From NCBI GenBank assembly GCA_938039915.1, contig CALHUA010000095.1, positions 1 to 53,090 of the forward strand: DNA of 53,090 nt. Direction: 5' to 3'. Shown here piece after piece: positions 36,721 to 44,929 of this stretch; the first letter of the stretch is position 1, and each line of letters starts with the position of its first letter. A program made the position numbers and the translations under genes. The notes beneath the pieces are model-generated. The model searched no databases. It saw nothing but the letters and a program-made list of their open reading frames with translations, and was not told the DNA's origin. This DNA comes from an uncultured Anderseniella sp. GTDB lineage: Bacteria > Pseudomonadota > Alphaproteobacteria > Rhizobiales > Aestuariivirgaceae.

Positions 36721-38040
36721 ATGCAGCAACTTCCAGCCATTCTCGCCAGCAGAATTGCCGATAAGGGTCCGGTCCGCGTCGGTGTCATCGGAGCGGGAAA
36801 ATTCGGCTCGATGTTCCTTAACCAGGTGCCGTTTTCACCACATTTGTCAGTTGTTGCAATTGCCGACCTTGATCCAGAACGCGCCCGTGCCGCATGCCGC
36901 ACCGTGGGCTGGCAGGACGATCTGATCTCCCGGACACGCTTCACCGATGACGGCATGGACCTGATTGCCGACCCTGATGTTGAAGTTGTCATGGAAATCA
37001 CCGGCTCGCCGGCGGCCGGCTGCGCCCACGCACTTGCAGCAGCTCAACACGGCAAACATATCGTCATGGTCAATGTCGAGGCAGATGTGCTGGCCGGTCC
37101 GGTTCTGGCTGCCGCGCATCAAAGTGCAGGCACGGTTTACTCAATGGCATCCGGCGACCAGCCTGCCCTGGTTTGTGAGATCGTTGACTGGGCCAGAACC
37201 TGTGGCCTGGACATCGTGTGTGCCGGAAAGGGCACCCGGTTCCAGCCTGAGTTTCATGATGTGACGCCCGATGATGTTTGGACCCATTATGGCCTCAGCC
37301 CCGAGCAGGCAGCAGCCGCCGGCATGAACTCCCAGATGTTCAACTCGTTCCTTGACGGCACCAAATCTGCCATAGAGATGGCAGCCATCGCCAACGCTAC
37401 CGGATTAAGTGCCCCGAGCGACGGTCTGAAATTTCCGGCTGTCGACTTTGACAACCTGCAGAATGTACTCATTCCGGCCGACGCCGGGGGTCTGCTTGAC
37501 GGTGAAGGATTTGTCGAAGTCATTGCTTCAGAACACCGTGGCGAAACAACTGAAATGCACAATCACCTGCGCTGGGGCGTCTATGCCGTGTTCAAGGCGC
37601 CCAACCAGTATGCGCGCGATTGTTTTCTGCAATATGGGCTCAAGACCGACCAGTCAGGTTATTATGCGGCCATGTACCGGCCATACCACCTGATCGGGCT
37701 GGAACTTGGCGTTTCCGCGGTCAATGCCGCCATACGCGGCGAGGCGACGGGAAGCACAACGGCGTGGCGCGGTGATGTTGTGGCGGTTGCCAAGAAGGAT
37801 CTCAGCGCCGGTGACACACTGGATGGCGAAGGCGGATATACCGCATGGGGCAAGTTGATGCCTGCCGATGCATCACATCGCTCACGTGCCCTGCCCATCG
37901 GTCTGGCTCATGGTGTCGGCCTGATCCGCCCGGTAAAACACGGCACGACCATCACTTATGACGACATTGATCCGTTGCCGGACAATGCAGCCGCCCAATG
38001 TCGCCGGAAACTGGAGAATTCTGCCGATTTTTCGACATAA
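36721..38040 (+). CDS. NAD(P)-dependent oxidoreductase with SAF domain
   Basis: A 439-residue protein with an N-terminal Rossmann domain of homoserine-dehydrogenase type (VRVGVIGAGKFGSMFLNQV, VEVVMEITGSPAAG) and a C-terminal SAF-like domain (VAVAKKDLSAGDTLDGEGGY, then LPIGLAHGVGLIRPVKHGTT). This fusion family is usually annotated as oxidoreductase or FlgA-like; some relatives act on sugar acids, but I cannot name the substrate. The ATG at 36721 has GGGG eight bases upstream. A tandem GATCGTTT repeat lies in the 138-bp gap before it. Confidence 0.85.
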   Translation: MQQLPAILASRIADKGPVRVGVIGAGKFGSMFLNQVPFSPHLSVVAIADLDPERARAACRTVGWQDDLISRTRFTDDGMDLIADPDVEVVMEITGSPAAGCAHALAAAQHGKHIVMVNVEADVLAGPVLAAAHQSAGTVYSMASGDQPALVCEIVDWARTCGLDIVCAGKGTRFQPEFHDVTPDDVWTHYGLSPEQAAAAGMNSQMFNSFLDGTKSAIEMAAIANATGLSAPSDGLKFPAVDFDNLQNVLIPADAGGLLDGEGFVEVIASEHRGETTEMHNHLRWGVYAVFKAPNQYARDCFLQYGLKTDQSGYYAAMYRPYHLIGLELGVSAVNAAIRGEATGSTTAWRGDVVAVAKKDLSAGDTLDGEGGYTAWGKLMPADASHRSRALPIGLAHGVGLIRPVKHGTTITYDDIDPLPDNAAAQCRRKLENSADFST

Positions 38041-38053
38041 CGCCTTGATATCG

Positions 38054-38068
38054 TTAACCTTTTGTTAA
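38054..38068 (+). promoter_or_regulatory. CtrA-like box upstream of a small membrane protein gene
   Basis: TTAA at 38054-38057 and TTAA at 38065-38068 are separated by 7 bp, and each is followed by CC (TTAACC twice), an excellent match to the CtrA site TTAACC-type consensus. It lies about 110 bp before the start codon of the next gene. Confidence 0.55.
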
Positions 38069-38173
38069 CCCTATGCCCCCGGTTTGCCATACAATGACCC
38101 GTGCAACGGCATTGTTTGCGTGATTTTACGCCATCCTTTTATGGTCATGTAAGAGGCTGGAAAGGGTTCGCGA

Positions 38174-38521
38174 ATGAACCGGGATGCGCAACATATGTTG
38201 ATCAAAACAGAAGAGACTGACGGCCTCTACGGCTTCGGTGCCGTGGCAGGCGATGGCAATACCGCACAGGAACGCAGAAACACTCATGTTCTGTGGTTTG
38301 TCGCCGTTGCGTTGTCTACCGCCGTCCTGGCTGTGATGATTGCCGTGTTGCCTGTTGGTCATGCGACCGCCGGCCCATTGCCCGATCAGGTAGTTAATGC
38401 GCCGCATACTCTTGGAGTTGCCGCAATAGCCGCTTTTGGACTTGCCGCGTTTGCATGTGCAGTCATGCTGTTGGTGCCTGCGCTCCTGTCGCGCGCATCA
38501 CACCGCCGGAACCGCCGCTAA
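38174..38521 (+). CDS. Small membrane protein with two transmembrane segments
   Basis: A 115-residue protein. About 35 polar residues precede a first membrane segment (VLWFVAVALSTAVLAVMIAV) and a second one near residues 82-105 (IAAFGLAAFACAVMLLVPAL); it ends with a basic tail. GGAAAGGG upstream of the ATG supports the start. I do not recognise a family. The CtrA-like box in front suggests cell-cycle timed expression. Confidence 0.7.
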   Translation: MNRDAQHMLIKTEETDGLYGFGAVAGDGNTAQERRNTHVLWFVAVALSTAVLAVMIAVLPVGHATAGPLPDQVVNAPHTLGVAAIAAFGLAAFACAVMLLVPALLSRASHRRNRR

Positions 38522-38613
38522 CCTCATCTCGCTCTCGTCCTTTCAGGCAAACAAATACCGGCACCGCAGTAAAGCGATGCCGGCTTTGATGGTCGTGTCA
38601 GACAACCGAAAGA

Positions 38614-38994
38614 TCAGTTACGGCCGGCACTTCCGCCGCCACCGCCATTGCCGCCGCCTTCGCCGCCGACTTTGCCGATATTATTGGAAAAATCGCGGCC
38701 GCCGAAGTTCTGGCGTTTGCTCGGGCGGTCATTGGCACCGCGAGGAAATGTTGGATACTTGTACTTGCGCTCAACCAGATCGCCCGTGCAGCCATATTGA
38801 CCCCGGCCCGTCTCGAAAATACGGCCATGGATGCCGTTGCACATTTGCTTGGCTTCACGGAACGATGTCTCGTAGCCAAAGTACACGGTCTTCGCATTGG
38901 CCGTCGTCGTAACGTTGCCTGCGAACAGGACACCGGCAACAGCACCGGCAGCAAGGATCATGGTGGATTTCGCTGTCTTGGTAATCTGGGACAT
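38614..38994 (-). CDS. Exported protein with Gly-rich tail
   Basis: A 126-residue protein with a signal peptide (to about residue 34, TTANA). The mature part has two Cys (MCNGIHGRIFETGRGQYGC) and ends in a glycine-rich tail (GGEGGGNGGGGGSAGRN). GAGGAAAG before the ATG supports the start at 38994. Function unknown; the pattern suggests a small extracytoplasmic protein. Confidence 0.72.
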   Translation of the reverse strand: MSQITKTAKSTMILAAGAVAGVLFAGNVTTTANAKTVYFGYETSFREAKQMCNGIHGRIFETGRGQYGCTGDLVERKYKYPTFPRGANDRPSKRQNFGGRDFSNNIGKVGGEGGGNGGGGGSAGRN

Positions 38995-39150
38995 TTTACT
39001 TTCCTCGTTCTTGTTTCTGTGTCCGGCCTGGGTGGCCGTCACGTGTTTACTTGAGGACAAGTTTGCCCGCGCACAGATGACTGAAACCTGAGTGGTTCGT
39101 TCATCTGGCGTTCATAAAGCGATTGGAAGTTAAAAACTGGAACGGTCGGC

Positions 39151-40047
39151 TTACTGCCAGTACGCAGAGGCCAGATCAATATAAGTCTGGGTATTGCGCC
39201 TCATGCGACTGGTATCTACATCGCGATAAGCCGCATGTACCATGGCATTCATGTCTTCTGCCCGACCGATGCCTTCCGGATAACCGTCAAAAACGTCAAA
39301 AATACTCTTTTTCTGGGCATCGACGGTGATCAGGGCTGCGAAACTGCGCGGCGCTTCGTGTGGGTCGTAACCCGCGGAGACGAAATACCGGAAGCCAAGC
39401 ATATCGGCTTGTTCTTCCTGGGCACGGGTGTAGCTGCTCAGACTGGTATCAGCCAGCGCCTTCACACCGCTGCTCAACCAGGGGACACCAAGTCCGTCGT
39501 CAAAAATTCGTTTTCCGAACGCTGTCACGCGCTTGTTCAACGACTGACCGTCATGTCCCTTTACCACATGACTTGCCCGGTTGTGCGCCATTTCATGCGC
39601 CAGCACCATTGCCATCTGGCCTTCTGTACGCAGCTTGGTCACAATCCCGGTGGTCACAAAAATATGGCCGCCACCAGGTGTAAACGCGTTGGCATGCGGG
39701 CTGTCCACAAGGTACACCTTGTAGAACAAGCTCGAGGCGCCATGCTCCGGTGTCGTTTTCAGCCGCGTCACGATCGTGTTCAGATAGTCTTCAAGTTCGG
39801 TGTCACTGGACCGCTTCATCACGCCGAGCGCGCGTTGGGCAAGGTCGTTGCCGATAATCTGCTGACGTTTGAAATTCGACGTTCCTGCCGGAGACACCGA
39901 CACATCAGGCAGTTTTCTTGCACCATTGACCGACGTACCCGATACACCGGCATCCAGTTGCGCGAGCAAACGGTTTTCGGCGCACCCGTGCACACCCAGA
40001 GCCATTACCAGCAAAAGTGCGGTTTGTAATGTTGAACGTCTTGTCAC
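39151..40047 (-). CDS. M48 family metalloprotease, lipoprotein
   Basis: A 298-residue zinc protease. The lipobox (LGVHGC, C22) marks it as a periplasmic lipoprotein. The zinc motif is HEMAH (H151, E152, H155), and the third ligand is E211 in QEEQADMLG, followed by GYDPHEAPRSFAALITV, typical of BepA/LoiP-like M48 proteases. Such enzymes degrade misassembled outer-membrane proteins. It lacks the TPR domain of BepA. It is divergent from the TPR protein gene at 40342; the 294-bp gap contains a TTAACC half-site and no gene. Confidence 0.92.
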   Translation of the reverse strand: MTRRSTLQTALLLVMALGVHGCAENRLLAQLDAGVSGTSVNGARKLPDVSVSPAGTSNFKRQQIIGNDLAQRALGVMKRSSDTELEDYLNTIVTRLKTTPEHGASSLFYKVYLVDSPHANAFTPGGGHIFVTTGIVTKLRTEGQMAMVLAHEMAHNRASHVVKGHDGQSLNKRVTAFGKRIFDDGLGVPWLSSGVKALADTSLSSYTRAQEEQADMLGFRYFVSAGYDPHEAPRSFAALITVDAQKKSIFDVFDGYPEGIGRAEDMNAMVHAAYRDVDTSRMRRNTQTYIDLASAYWQ

Positions 40048-40341
40048 GTTGTCAGCCGTTGAGCCCGATAAGGTAGTGGATGCCGTCCACGAAGCAGCAT
40101 CATAGCGCTCATTGCAGAAAGCCTCAAGCTAACTTGTTAACCAAATTCAATCTGCGGATAATTCTTTAAAAAAGTCAATTATTGGCCTTTCGCCACACGC
40201 ACCGCCAACACAAAATTGTTACATTTTTGCTGCCTCTTGTTGAACCAGCACTGCTCGTACTTGCGTACGCAGGCTGCTATAGTTCACGGCAGCATTTATC
40301 GCCTAAGCCCCGATTGATACATCCAATAAGGAAAACTGACC

Positions 40342-40869
40342 ATGAAGTTGACACCCCTTGCCCTGGCAGCCACCCTGGCCGTCGGTACCTCGTTTACCGC
40401 AGCCCACGCTGCCGGCTCAGACACCTCGACATCTACCAAGACCTGCAAAAAGGGCCAAGTCTACTCGAGCAGCAAAAAGAAGTGCGTGAAGCAGACGTCC
40501 GAAGTTGTCCCTGACAAGTCGTTGAAAGCCCAGGGCTGGGCACTGGCGCGCGCCGGCCAGTATGAAAACGCTATCGACCTGTTCCGTATGGTTGCCGACA
40601 AGCGTGACCCCGAAGCGCTCAACGGGCTTGGCTATACCCACCGCAAGATGGGCAAGGTCGAGCAGGGCATTGCTTTCTATCACAAGGCTCTCGATACCGA
40701 CCCGGACTACATCCTGGCCCGCGAATACCTGGGCGAAGGGTACGTAAAACTGGGCAAGATGGACCTTGCACGCGAACAGTTGACGGAAATCGGCACGCGC
40801 TGCGGCACGGCATGCGAAGAATACCTGCTGCTGTCCCAGGCCATCGATACCGGCAAGCCGATCTACTGA
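40342..40869 (+). CDS. Exported tetratricopeptide-repeat protein
   Basis: A 175-residue protein with a signal peptide (to about residue 23). A short Lys/Ser-rich segment with two Cys follows, then two to three TPR units (AQGWALARAGQYENAIDLFR, ALNGLGYTHRKMGKVEQGIA, ILAREYLGEGYVKLGKMDLA). TPR repeats bind protein partners. Two more Cys lie near the C-terminus (RCGTAC). The neighbouring M48 protease is divergent; a joint role, as in BepA which fuses the two domains, is a possibility only. Confidence 0.88.
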   Translation: MKLTPLALAATLAVGTSFTAAHAAGSDTSTSTKTCKKGQVYSSSKKKCVKQTSEVVPDKSLKAQGWALARAGQYENAIDLFRMVADKRDPEALNGLGYTHRKMGKVEQGIAFYHKALDTDPDYILAREYLGEGYVKLGKMDLAREQLTEIGTRCGTACEEYLLLSQAIDTGKPIY

Positions 40870-40894
40870 TCGCAAGGACAAGCGAACAAGCAAG

Positions 40895-40925
40895 CCACGG
40901 CCTGTCACTAGGGCCGTGGTTTTTT
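40895..40925 (+). terminator. Rho-independent terminator of the TPR gene
   Basis: CCACGGCC at 40895-40902 pairs with GGCCGTGG at 40912-40919, followed by six T residues. It ends transcription 26 bp after the stop codon. Confidence 0.92.
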
Positions 40926-41088
40926 GTTTGCCACTCCCGTTCAACGAACCGTTAGAGCTTGCCATAAATCAGGCGTAAAACTACCCATCTCCTGCTGCAA
41001 ACTCGCGTTAAGCATAAATCAAACCTTAACCAAGAAGCAGTACGCTTCCTGATATGGATTTTGGACGTTTGGGAGCCGGTATCAGCCG

Positions 41089-41898
41089 ATGAGTGACCGA
41101 GACATATCACGCCGCAACATGATGTTTGGCGCCGGAGCAACGGTGTTGGTCACATCCTTTGCCAGTGCTGCAAAGGCTGACCCGTTCAACATCGACACCA
41201 TCTCAAACTGGCTCAGGACCCGTGGCGGATTTGACGAGGAACCGCGCCGTGGCGAGATCACGGGCTCGGTGTCACCAACCAACGCGCCGCCGGCGCCTCA
41301 GCCTCCTTACCAACCACCTTCGGACGGCCTCGAACCACAGCCGGTTCCAGGCCAGCGGCCGCCGATCGAATCACCGATCGACTATCCGATCGAGAAGGTC
41401 AACCCGGCGAGCATCAAACCTGAGTTCCGCCGTCAGCTTGTCCGGTATCCCGGGCGAGAATGGCCCGGCACAATTGTGGTGGATACCAGGAAGCGGCATC
41501 TGTTTCATGTGCGCGAAGGCGGCATGGCCATGCGCTACGGCATCGGGGTTGGCCGTTCAGGCTTCACCTGGGCGGGCGAGGCCTATATTGCGCGCAAGGC
41601 ACGCTGGCCGCGCTGGACGCCACCGGCTGAAATGGTCGCCCGTGACCCAAAGGCCGCAAAGTGGCCACTCGGCATGCCGGGCGGGCCCAAGAATCCACTC
41701 GGCGCCCGCGCGCTCTATCTGTTCGACCTGACCGGTCGCGATACCCTGTACCGGATACACGGCACCAACGACCCATCGTCTATTGGCAAGAACCTGTCAT
41801 CGGGCTGCATCCGCATGCTGAACCAGGACATTGCCGAGCTGCACCTGCGGGTCACGCTGAAATCCCGCGTTGTGGTGCTCGATCACAAGGCGGGTTGA
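41089..41898 (+). CDS. L,D-transpeptidase, YkuD domain, Tat-exported paralogue
   Basis: A 269-residue enzyme. The N-terminus has a twin-arginine signal (SRRNMMFGAGA, cleavage near residue 30), then a Pro-rich linker (NAPPAPQPPYQPPSDGLE) and the YkuD domain with H224 in YRIHGTNDPS and C240 in NLSSGCIRMLN. It shares with the enzyme at 23.5 kb the inserted RKARWPRWTPPAEM segment. TTAAGC and TTAACC half-sites lie 60-85 bp upstream. Its 3' end overlaps the convergent EamA gene by 16 bp. Confidence 0.94.
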   Translation: MSDRDISRRNMMFGAGATVLVTSFASAAKADPFNIDTISNWLRTRGGFDEEPRRGEITGSVSPTNAPPAPQPPYQPPSDGLEPQPVPGQRPPIESPIDYPIEKVNPASIKPEFRRQLVRYPGREWPGTIVVDTRKRHLFHVREGGMAMRYGIGVGRSGFTWAGEAYIARKARWPRWTPPAEMVARDPKAAKWPLGMPGGPKNPLGARALYLFDLTGRDTLYRIHGTNDPSSIGKNLSSGCIRMLNQDIAELHLRVTLKSRVVVLDHKAG

Positions 41899-42800
41899 GC
41901 AGCGCCGGTTTTCTTCTTGCGGTTGACCAGCACGATGCCGGCGCACACCAGTGCCAGGGCACCGATAAACTCCAGCGTAATCGTCTCGCCCAGTATCAGC
42001 CAGCCGAACATCACACCGAACAGCGGTGTGAGAAAGCCGAATGACGCCATGTCGGATGCCGGGTAAACCGCCAGCACGCGAAACCACATCAGAAACCCGA
42101 AACTCACCACAACCAGAACCTGGAAGGCGAACAGACCACCGATCACCGGGGTGAAATCGCGCACGAGTTCGCCAAACACCGGCGCCAACGGCAGCATGAT
42201 CGCAGCGGAGATGGCAAGCTGATAGACAAGCTGCATTTCAGGCGACGATTTCGACAGCGCCGTGGTGCGCGCAAGCAGCGCGATACCGGCCCAGCAAAAT
42301 GCCGCAACAAGGCACATCAGGTCTCCCAGCAGCGCATATTCGGTCGCCGGATGATCATTGCGCAGCAATGCCCAGGCAACACCGGCAACAGCCATGGCCA
42401 GCCCCAGCACCCGAACGGGTGTCAATCGCTCGCCCGGTATCATGAAATGTGCAGCGCACGCCAGCCAGAACGGCATGGTGTAAAACAGCATCGTGGCGCG
42501 TGCGACGGATGTGTAATCGAACGCCGAGAAGGTCAGCATGAATTCGGCAGCAAACAAGGCGCCGCAACACAGGCCCGGCACCAGGGAACCGTCGCTGATC
42601 GACAGCTTGCGCCTTGTATAGAGCGCATAGGTCAACACCAGCACCAACGCGCATGCCGAGCGCAGGCCGGCCTGAAATACCGGTGCCAGCCCGGCGTTCA
42701 CCAGCTTCACAAACACCTGGTTGATGCCCATCAGCAGCGCAAAGGTGACCAGCCAACCTGCCCCGGCCAGATCAATTCTGTCCTTGCGTTCAACGCTCAC
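41883..42800 (-). CDS. EamA/DMT family transporter
   Basis: A 305-residue inner-membrane protein with about ten transmembrane segments in two EamA repeats; each repeat ends with a typical segment (LTPVRVLGLAMAVAGVAWAL and ITLEFIGALALVCAGIVLVN). Such proteins export metabolites or drugs; the substrate is unknown. Its start overlaps the stop of the RNA methyltransferase gene by 4 bp, so it is the last gene of a four-gene run. Confidence 0.9.
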   Translation of the reverse strand: MSVERKDRIDLAGAGWLVTFALLMGINQVFVKLVNAGLAPVFQAGLRSACALVLVLTYALYTRRKLSISDGSLVPGLCCGALFAAEFMLTFSAFDYTSVARATMLFYTMPFWLACAAHFMIPGERLTPVRVLGLAMAVAGVAWALLRNDHPATEYALLGDLMCLVAAFCWAGIALLARTTALSKSSPEMQLVYQLAISAAIMLPLAPVFGELVRDFTPVIGGLFAFQVLVVVSFGFLMWFRVLAVYPASDMASFGFLTPLFGVMFGWLILGETITLEFIGALALVCAGIVLVNRKKKTGAAQPAL

Positions 42801-44011
42801 CGCTTGAATATCCCCACCATTTCCACATGGGCGGCATATCTGAACTGATCCACCGGCACAACGCGCCCAAGTGTAAACCCGCCCTTGACCAGGACGCTTG
42901 CATCGCGCGCAAATGTTGCGGCATCACAAGACACAGCCACAACTGTCCGGATCGCCCCGGCGGCCGCCAGTTCGGCTGCCTGTGCAGCAGCGCCTGCCCG
43001 CGGCGGGTCGAACACGGCGCCGGTAATACCTTTCAGCTCAGGCGCGGTCAGCGGGTCACGCATCAGGTCGTGCGCCCGGGCAATCAGGGGTTTCAGGCCG
43101 GTCGCACTGCGGGTGGCTGCGTCCAGTGCTGCAATCGCCGGCCTGTCTGAATCCACCGCCAGCACTCTTGACGCCCTGGCCAGCCGCAATCCGAATGCCC
43201 CCCACCCGCAAAACAGGTCAGCCACGACGGAATGGCCGGCCAGTGCGGGTATCACGATTGCCGCCAACGCGTCTTCACCTGCCGCAGTTGCCTGTGCAAA
43301 CCCGCCAGGTGGCGGCGTCACCAGTGTGCCGTCCACGCTCAATACCGGCCGGGTGCGTTCAATCAGCATCTCTCCCGACGCGGTCACCCGGGCCAGGCCA
43401 AACTCCTCGGCGACATCTGCAATCCGCACACGTGCATCCAGGTCCGGGTCATCAACGCCCGCCAGCTCACAATCAAGCCCGCTGTCACTTGCCAGCAGGT
43501 GAACCCGCTGCGGCTTTCTCAATCCAAGCGCCTGCACAAGCCCAACCGCAATCTTTGGAGCCAGGGCCAGTTGCGGCACCAGCACCGGACAGGTGGTGAT
43601 CGGCACATGGTCATGTGACCGGTGGGCTGAAAACCCGGCCTTCCCGCCAACCACGGTCAAGGTGACCCGTCGGCGTCCGGCCCCATGAGCGTCAACCAAT
43701 GGCGCAACTTCAACGTCCATCTGCCCTCTGCGCGACAACGCATCGACAACCAGGTCCCGTTTCCATTGCGCATAGGAGGGCTGCGACCAGTGTTGCAGCA
43801 GGCATCCGCCGCACTCGCCGAAATGCGGGCACTGAGGCATCACCCTGTCAGGCGCAGCTTCAAGCACCTCTGCCAGCCGGCCGCGCTCACCTTTCACATC
43901 TGCCCGAATCCGTTCGCCCGGCAGTGCGTAGGGCACATAAACAGACCCTTTGTCGCTGCGCGCAATGCCTTCGCCGCGCGCGCCCATTGCCTCAATGATC
44001 AGGTTGGTCAA
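42797..44011 (-). CDS. RNA 5-methyluridine methyltransferase, TrmA/RumA family
   Basis: A 404-residue SAM-dependent methyltransferase. The iron-sulfur cysteines of the RumA/RlmCD group are present: C61, C67 and C70 in CPHFGECGGCLLQHW, and C141 in TTCPVL. The SAM motif is VADLFCGWGAFGLRLARA, and the catalytic Cys is in VAVSCDAATFARD with the base Glu in HVEMVGIF. The N-terminal TRAM part is short. The target is probably a uridine in 23S rRNA, but which one cannot be told. It lies 3 bp after the dehalogenase-like gene. Confidence 0.92.
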   Translation of the reverse strand: MTNLIIEAMGARGEGIARSDKGSVYVPYALPGERIRADVKGERGRLAEVLEAAPDRVMPQCPHFGECGGCLLQHWSQPSYAQWKRDLVVDALSRRGQMDVEVAPLVDAHGAGRRRVTLTVVGGKAGFSAHRSHDHVPITTCPVLVPQLALAPKIAVGLVQALGLRKPQRVHLLASDSGLDCELAGVDDPDLDARVRIADVAEEFGLARVTASGEMLIERTRPVLSVDGTLVTPPPGGFAQATAAGEDALAAIVIPALAGHSVVADLFCGWGAFGLRLARASRVLAVDSDRPAIAALDAATRSATGLKPLIARAHDLMRDPLTAPELKGITGAVFDPPRAGAAAQAAELAAAGAIRTVVAVSCDAATFARDASVLVKGGFTLGRVVPVDQFRYAAHVEMVGIFKR

Positions 44012-44014
44012 AAC

Positions 44015-44908
44015 TCAAGCCTTGAATGACGCGAGTGCAGCCCGTGCTACATCTGCGCCCCACTCCTGCACGAAATGACCTGCGTCTTCCAGCACCATCG
44101 GTTCAGGGCATCCGCGTATGATCTGCTGCAGCTGGCTCATCACCGGTACGCCAAGCACCGGATCCTTGGCGCCGATGGCCATGAAACTTTCGCCGAGCCA
44201 GTCCTCCTGCCAGAAGTCGCGGGTCCGCTTCATGGTCTCGATACCTTCCATACCGGGTTCAATCATCACCAGTTGCGGAAACCGGCGGACACCCGCCTTG
44301 TAGGTCGCATCGGGAAACGGCGCTTCGTACGCCGCTGCTTCTGCTTCGTTCAAATGCGGCACAGCCCGCTTCATCAGGGCTGCGCAATCCATGTCCGGCT
44401 TGCCCGCCACATAGTCCTTCCAGCCCTGAAACCCGTCCCCCAGGCTGTCGCCGACCGGCATCGCCGTGTTCATGACAATCAGGCGGTCGAAGCGCTCGGG
44501 CATCTCAACCGGCAGGGTCAGGCCCAGAATACCGCCCCAGTCCTGCACCACCAGGGTGATATTGAACAGGTCCAGCCGACTGATCAGCGCCAGCATCATG
44601 TCGCGGTGAAAATGAAATGTGTAGAGCGCATCGCTGGCCGGCTTGTCGGACCGGCCAAAACCCAACCAGTCCGGCACGATGACCCGCGCGCCGGCTCCGG
44701 CAAACACCGGGATCATGTGACGATAAAGATAGGCCCAGGTGGGTTCGCCCGGCAGGCACAGGAAGGTCTGCAGCGCTTCAGCCGGGCCTTCATCCAGGTA
44801 ATGCACCCGCAAACCCTCATAGCCGGGCAGATCATCAACATAATGGGGAGCAAAATCATAGCCCGGCAAATCATTGAAACGCTCATCCGGTGTTCTCAGG
44901 GCTTCCAT
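44015..44908 (-). CDS. Haloalkane dehalogenase homologue, DhlA type
   Basis: A 297-residue alpha/beta hydrolase closely resembling DhlA of Xanthobacter along its whole length. The nucleophile and first halide Trp are D123 and W124 (VVQDWGG), the second Trp is W163 (GFQGWK), the acid is D249 (GAKDPVLG) and the His is H278 (DAGHFVQEWG), so the HLD-I pentad is complete. Two departures: the oxyanion motif HGEPTW reads PGEPTW (P53), and the cap lacks the roughly ten-residue repeated segment of DhlA. It should release halide from short haloalkanes, but substrate range is open. Confidence 0.9.
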   Translation of the reverse strand: MEALRTPDERFNDLPGYDFAPHYVDDLPGYEGLRVHYLDEGPAEALQTFLCLPGEPTWAYLYRHMIPVFAGAGARVIVPDWLGFGRSDKPASDALYTFHFHRDMMLALISRLDLFNITLVVQDWGGILGLTLPVEMPERFDRLIVMNTAMPVGDSLGDGFQGWKDYVAGKPDMDCAALMKRAVPHLNEAEAAAYEAPFPDATYKAGVRRFPQLVMIEPGMEGIETMKRTRDFWQEDWLGESFMAIGAKDPVLGVPVMSQLQQIIRGCPEPMVLEDAGHFVQEWGADVARAALASFKA

Positions 44909-44929
44909 GAACCAAACTCCATCTCGTCT

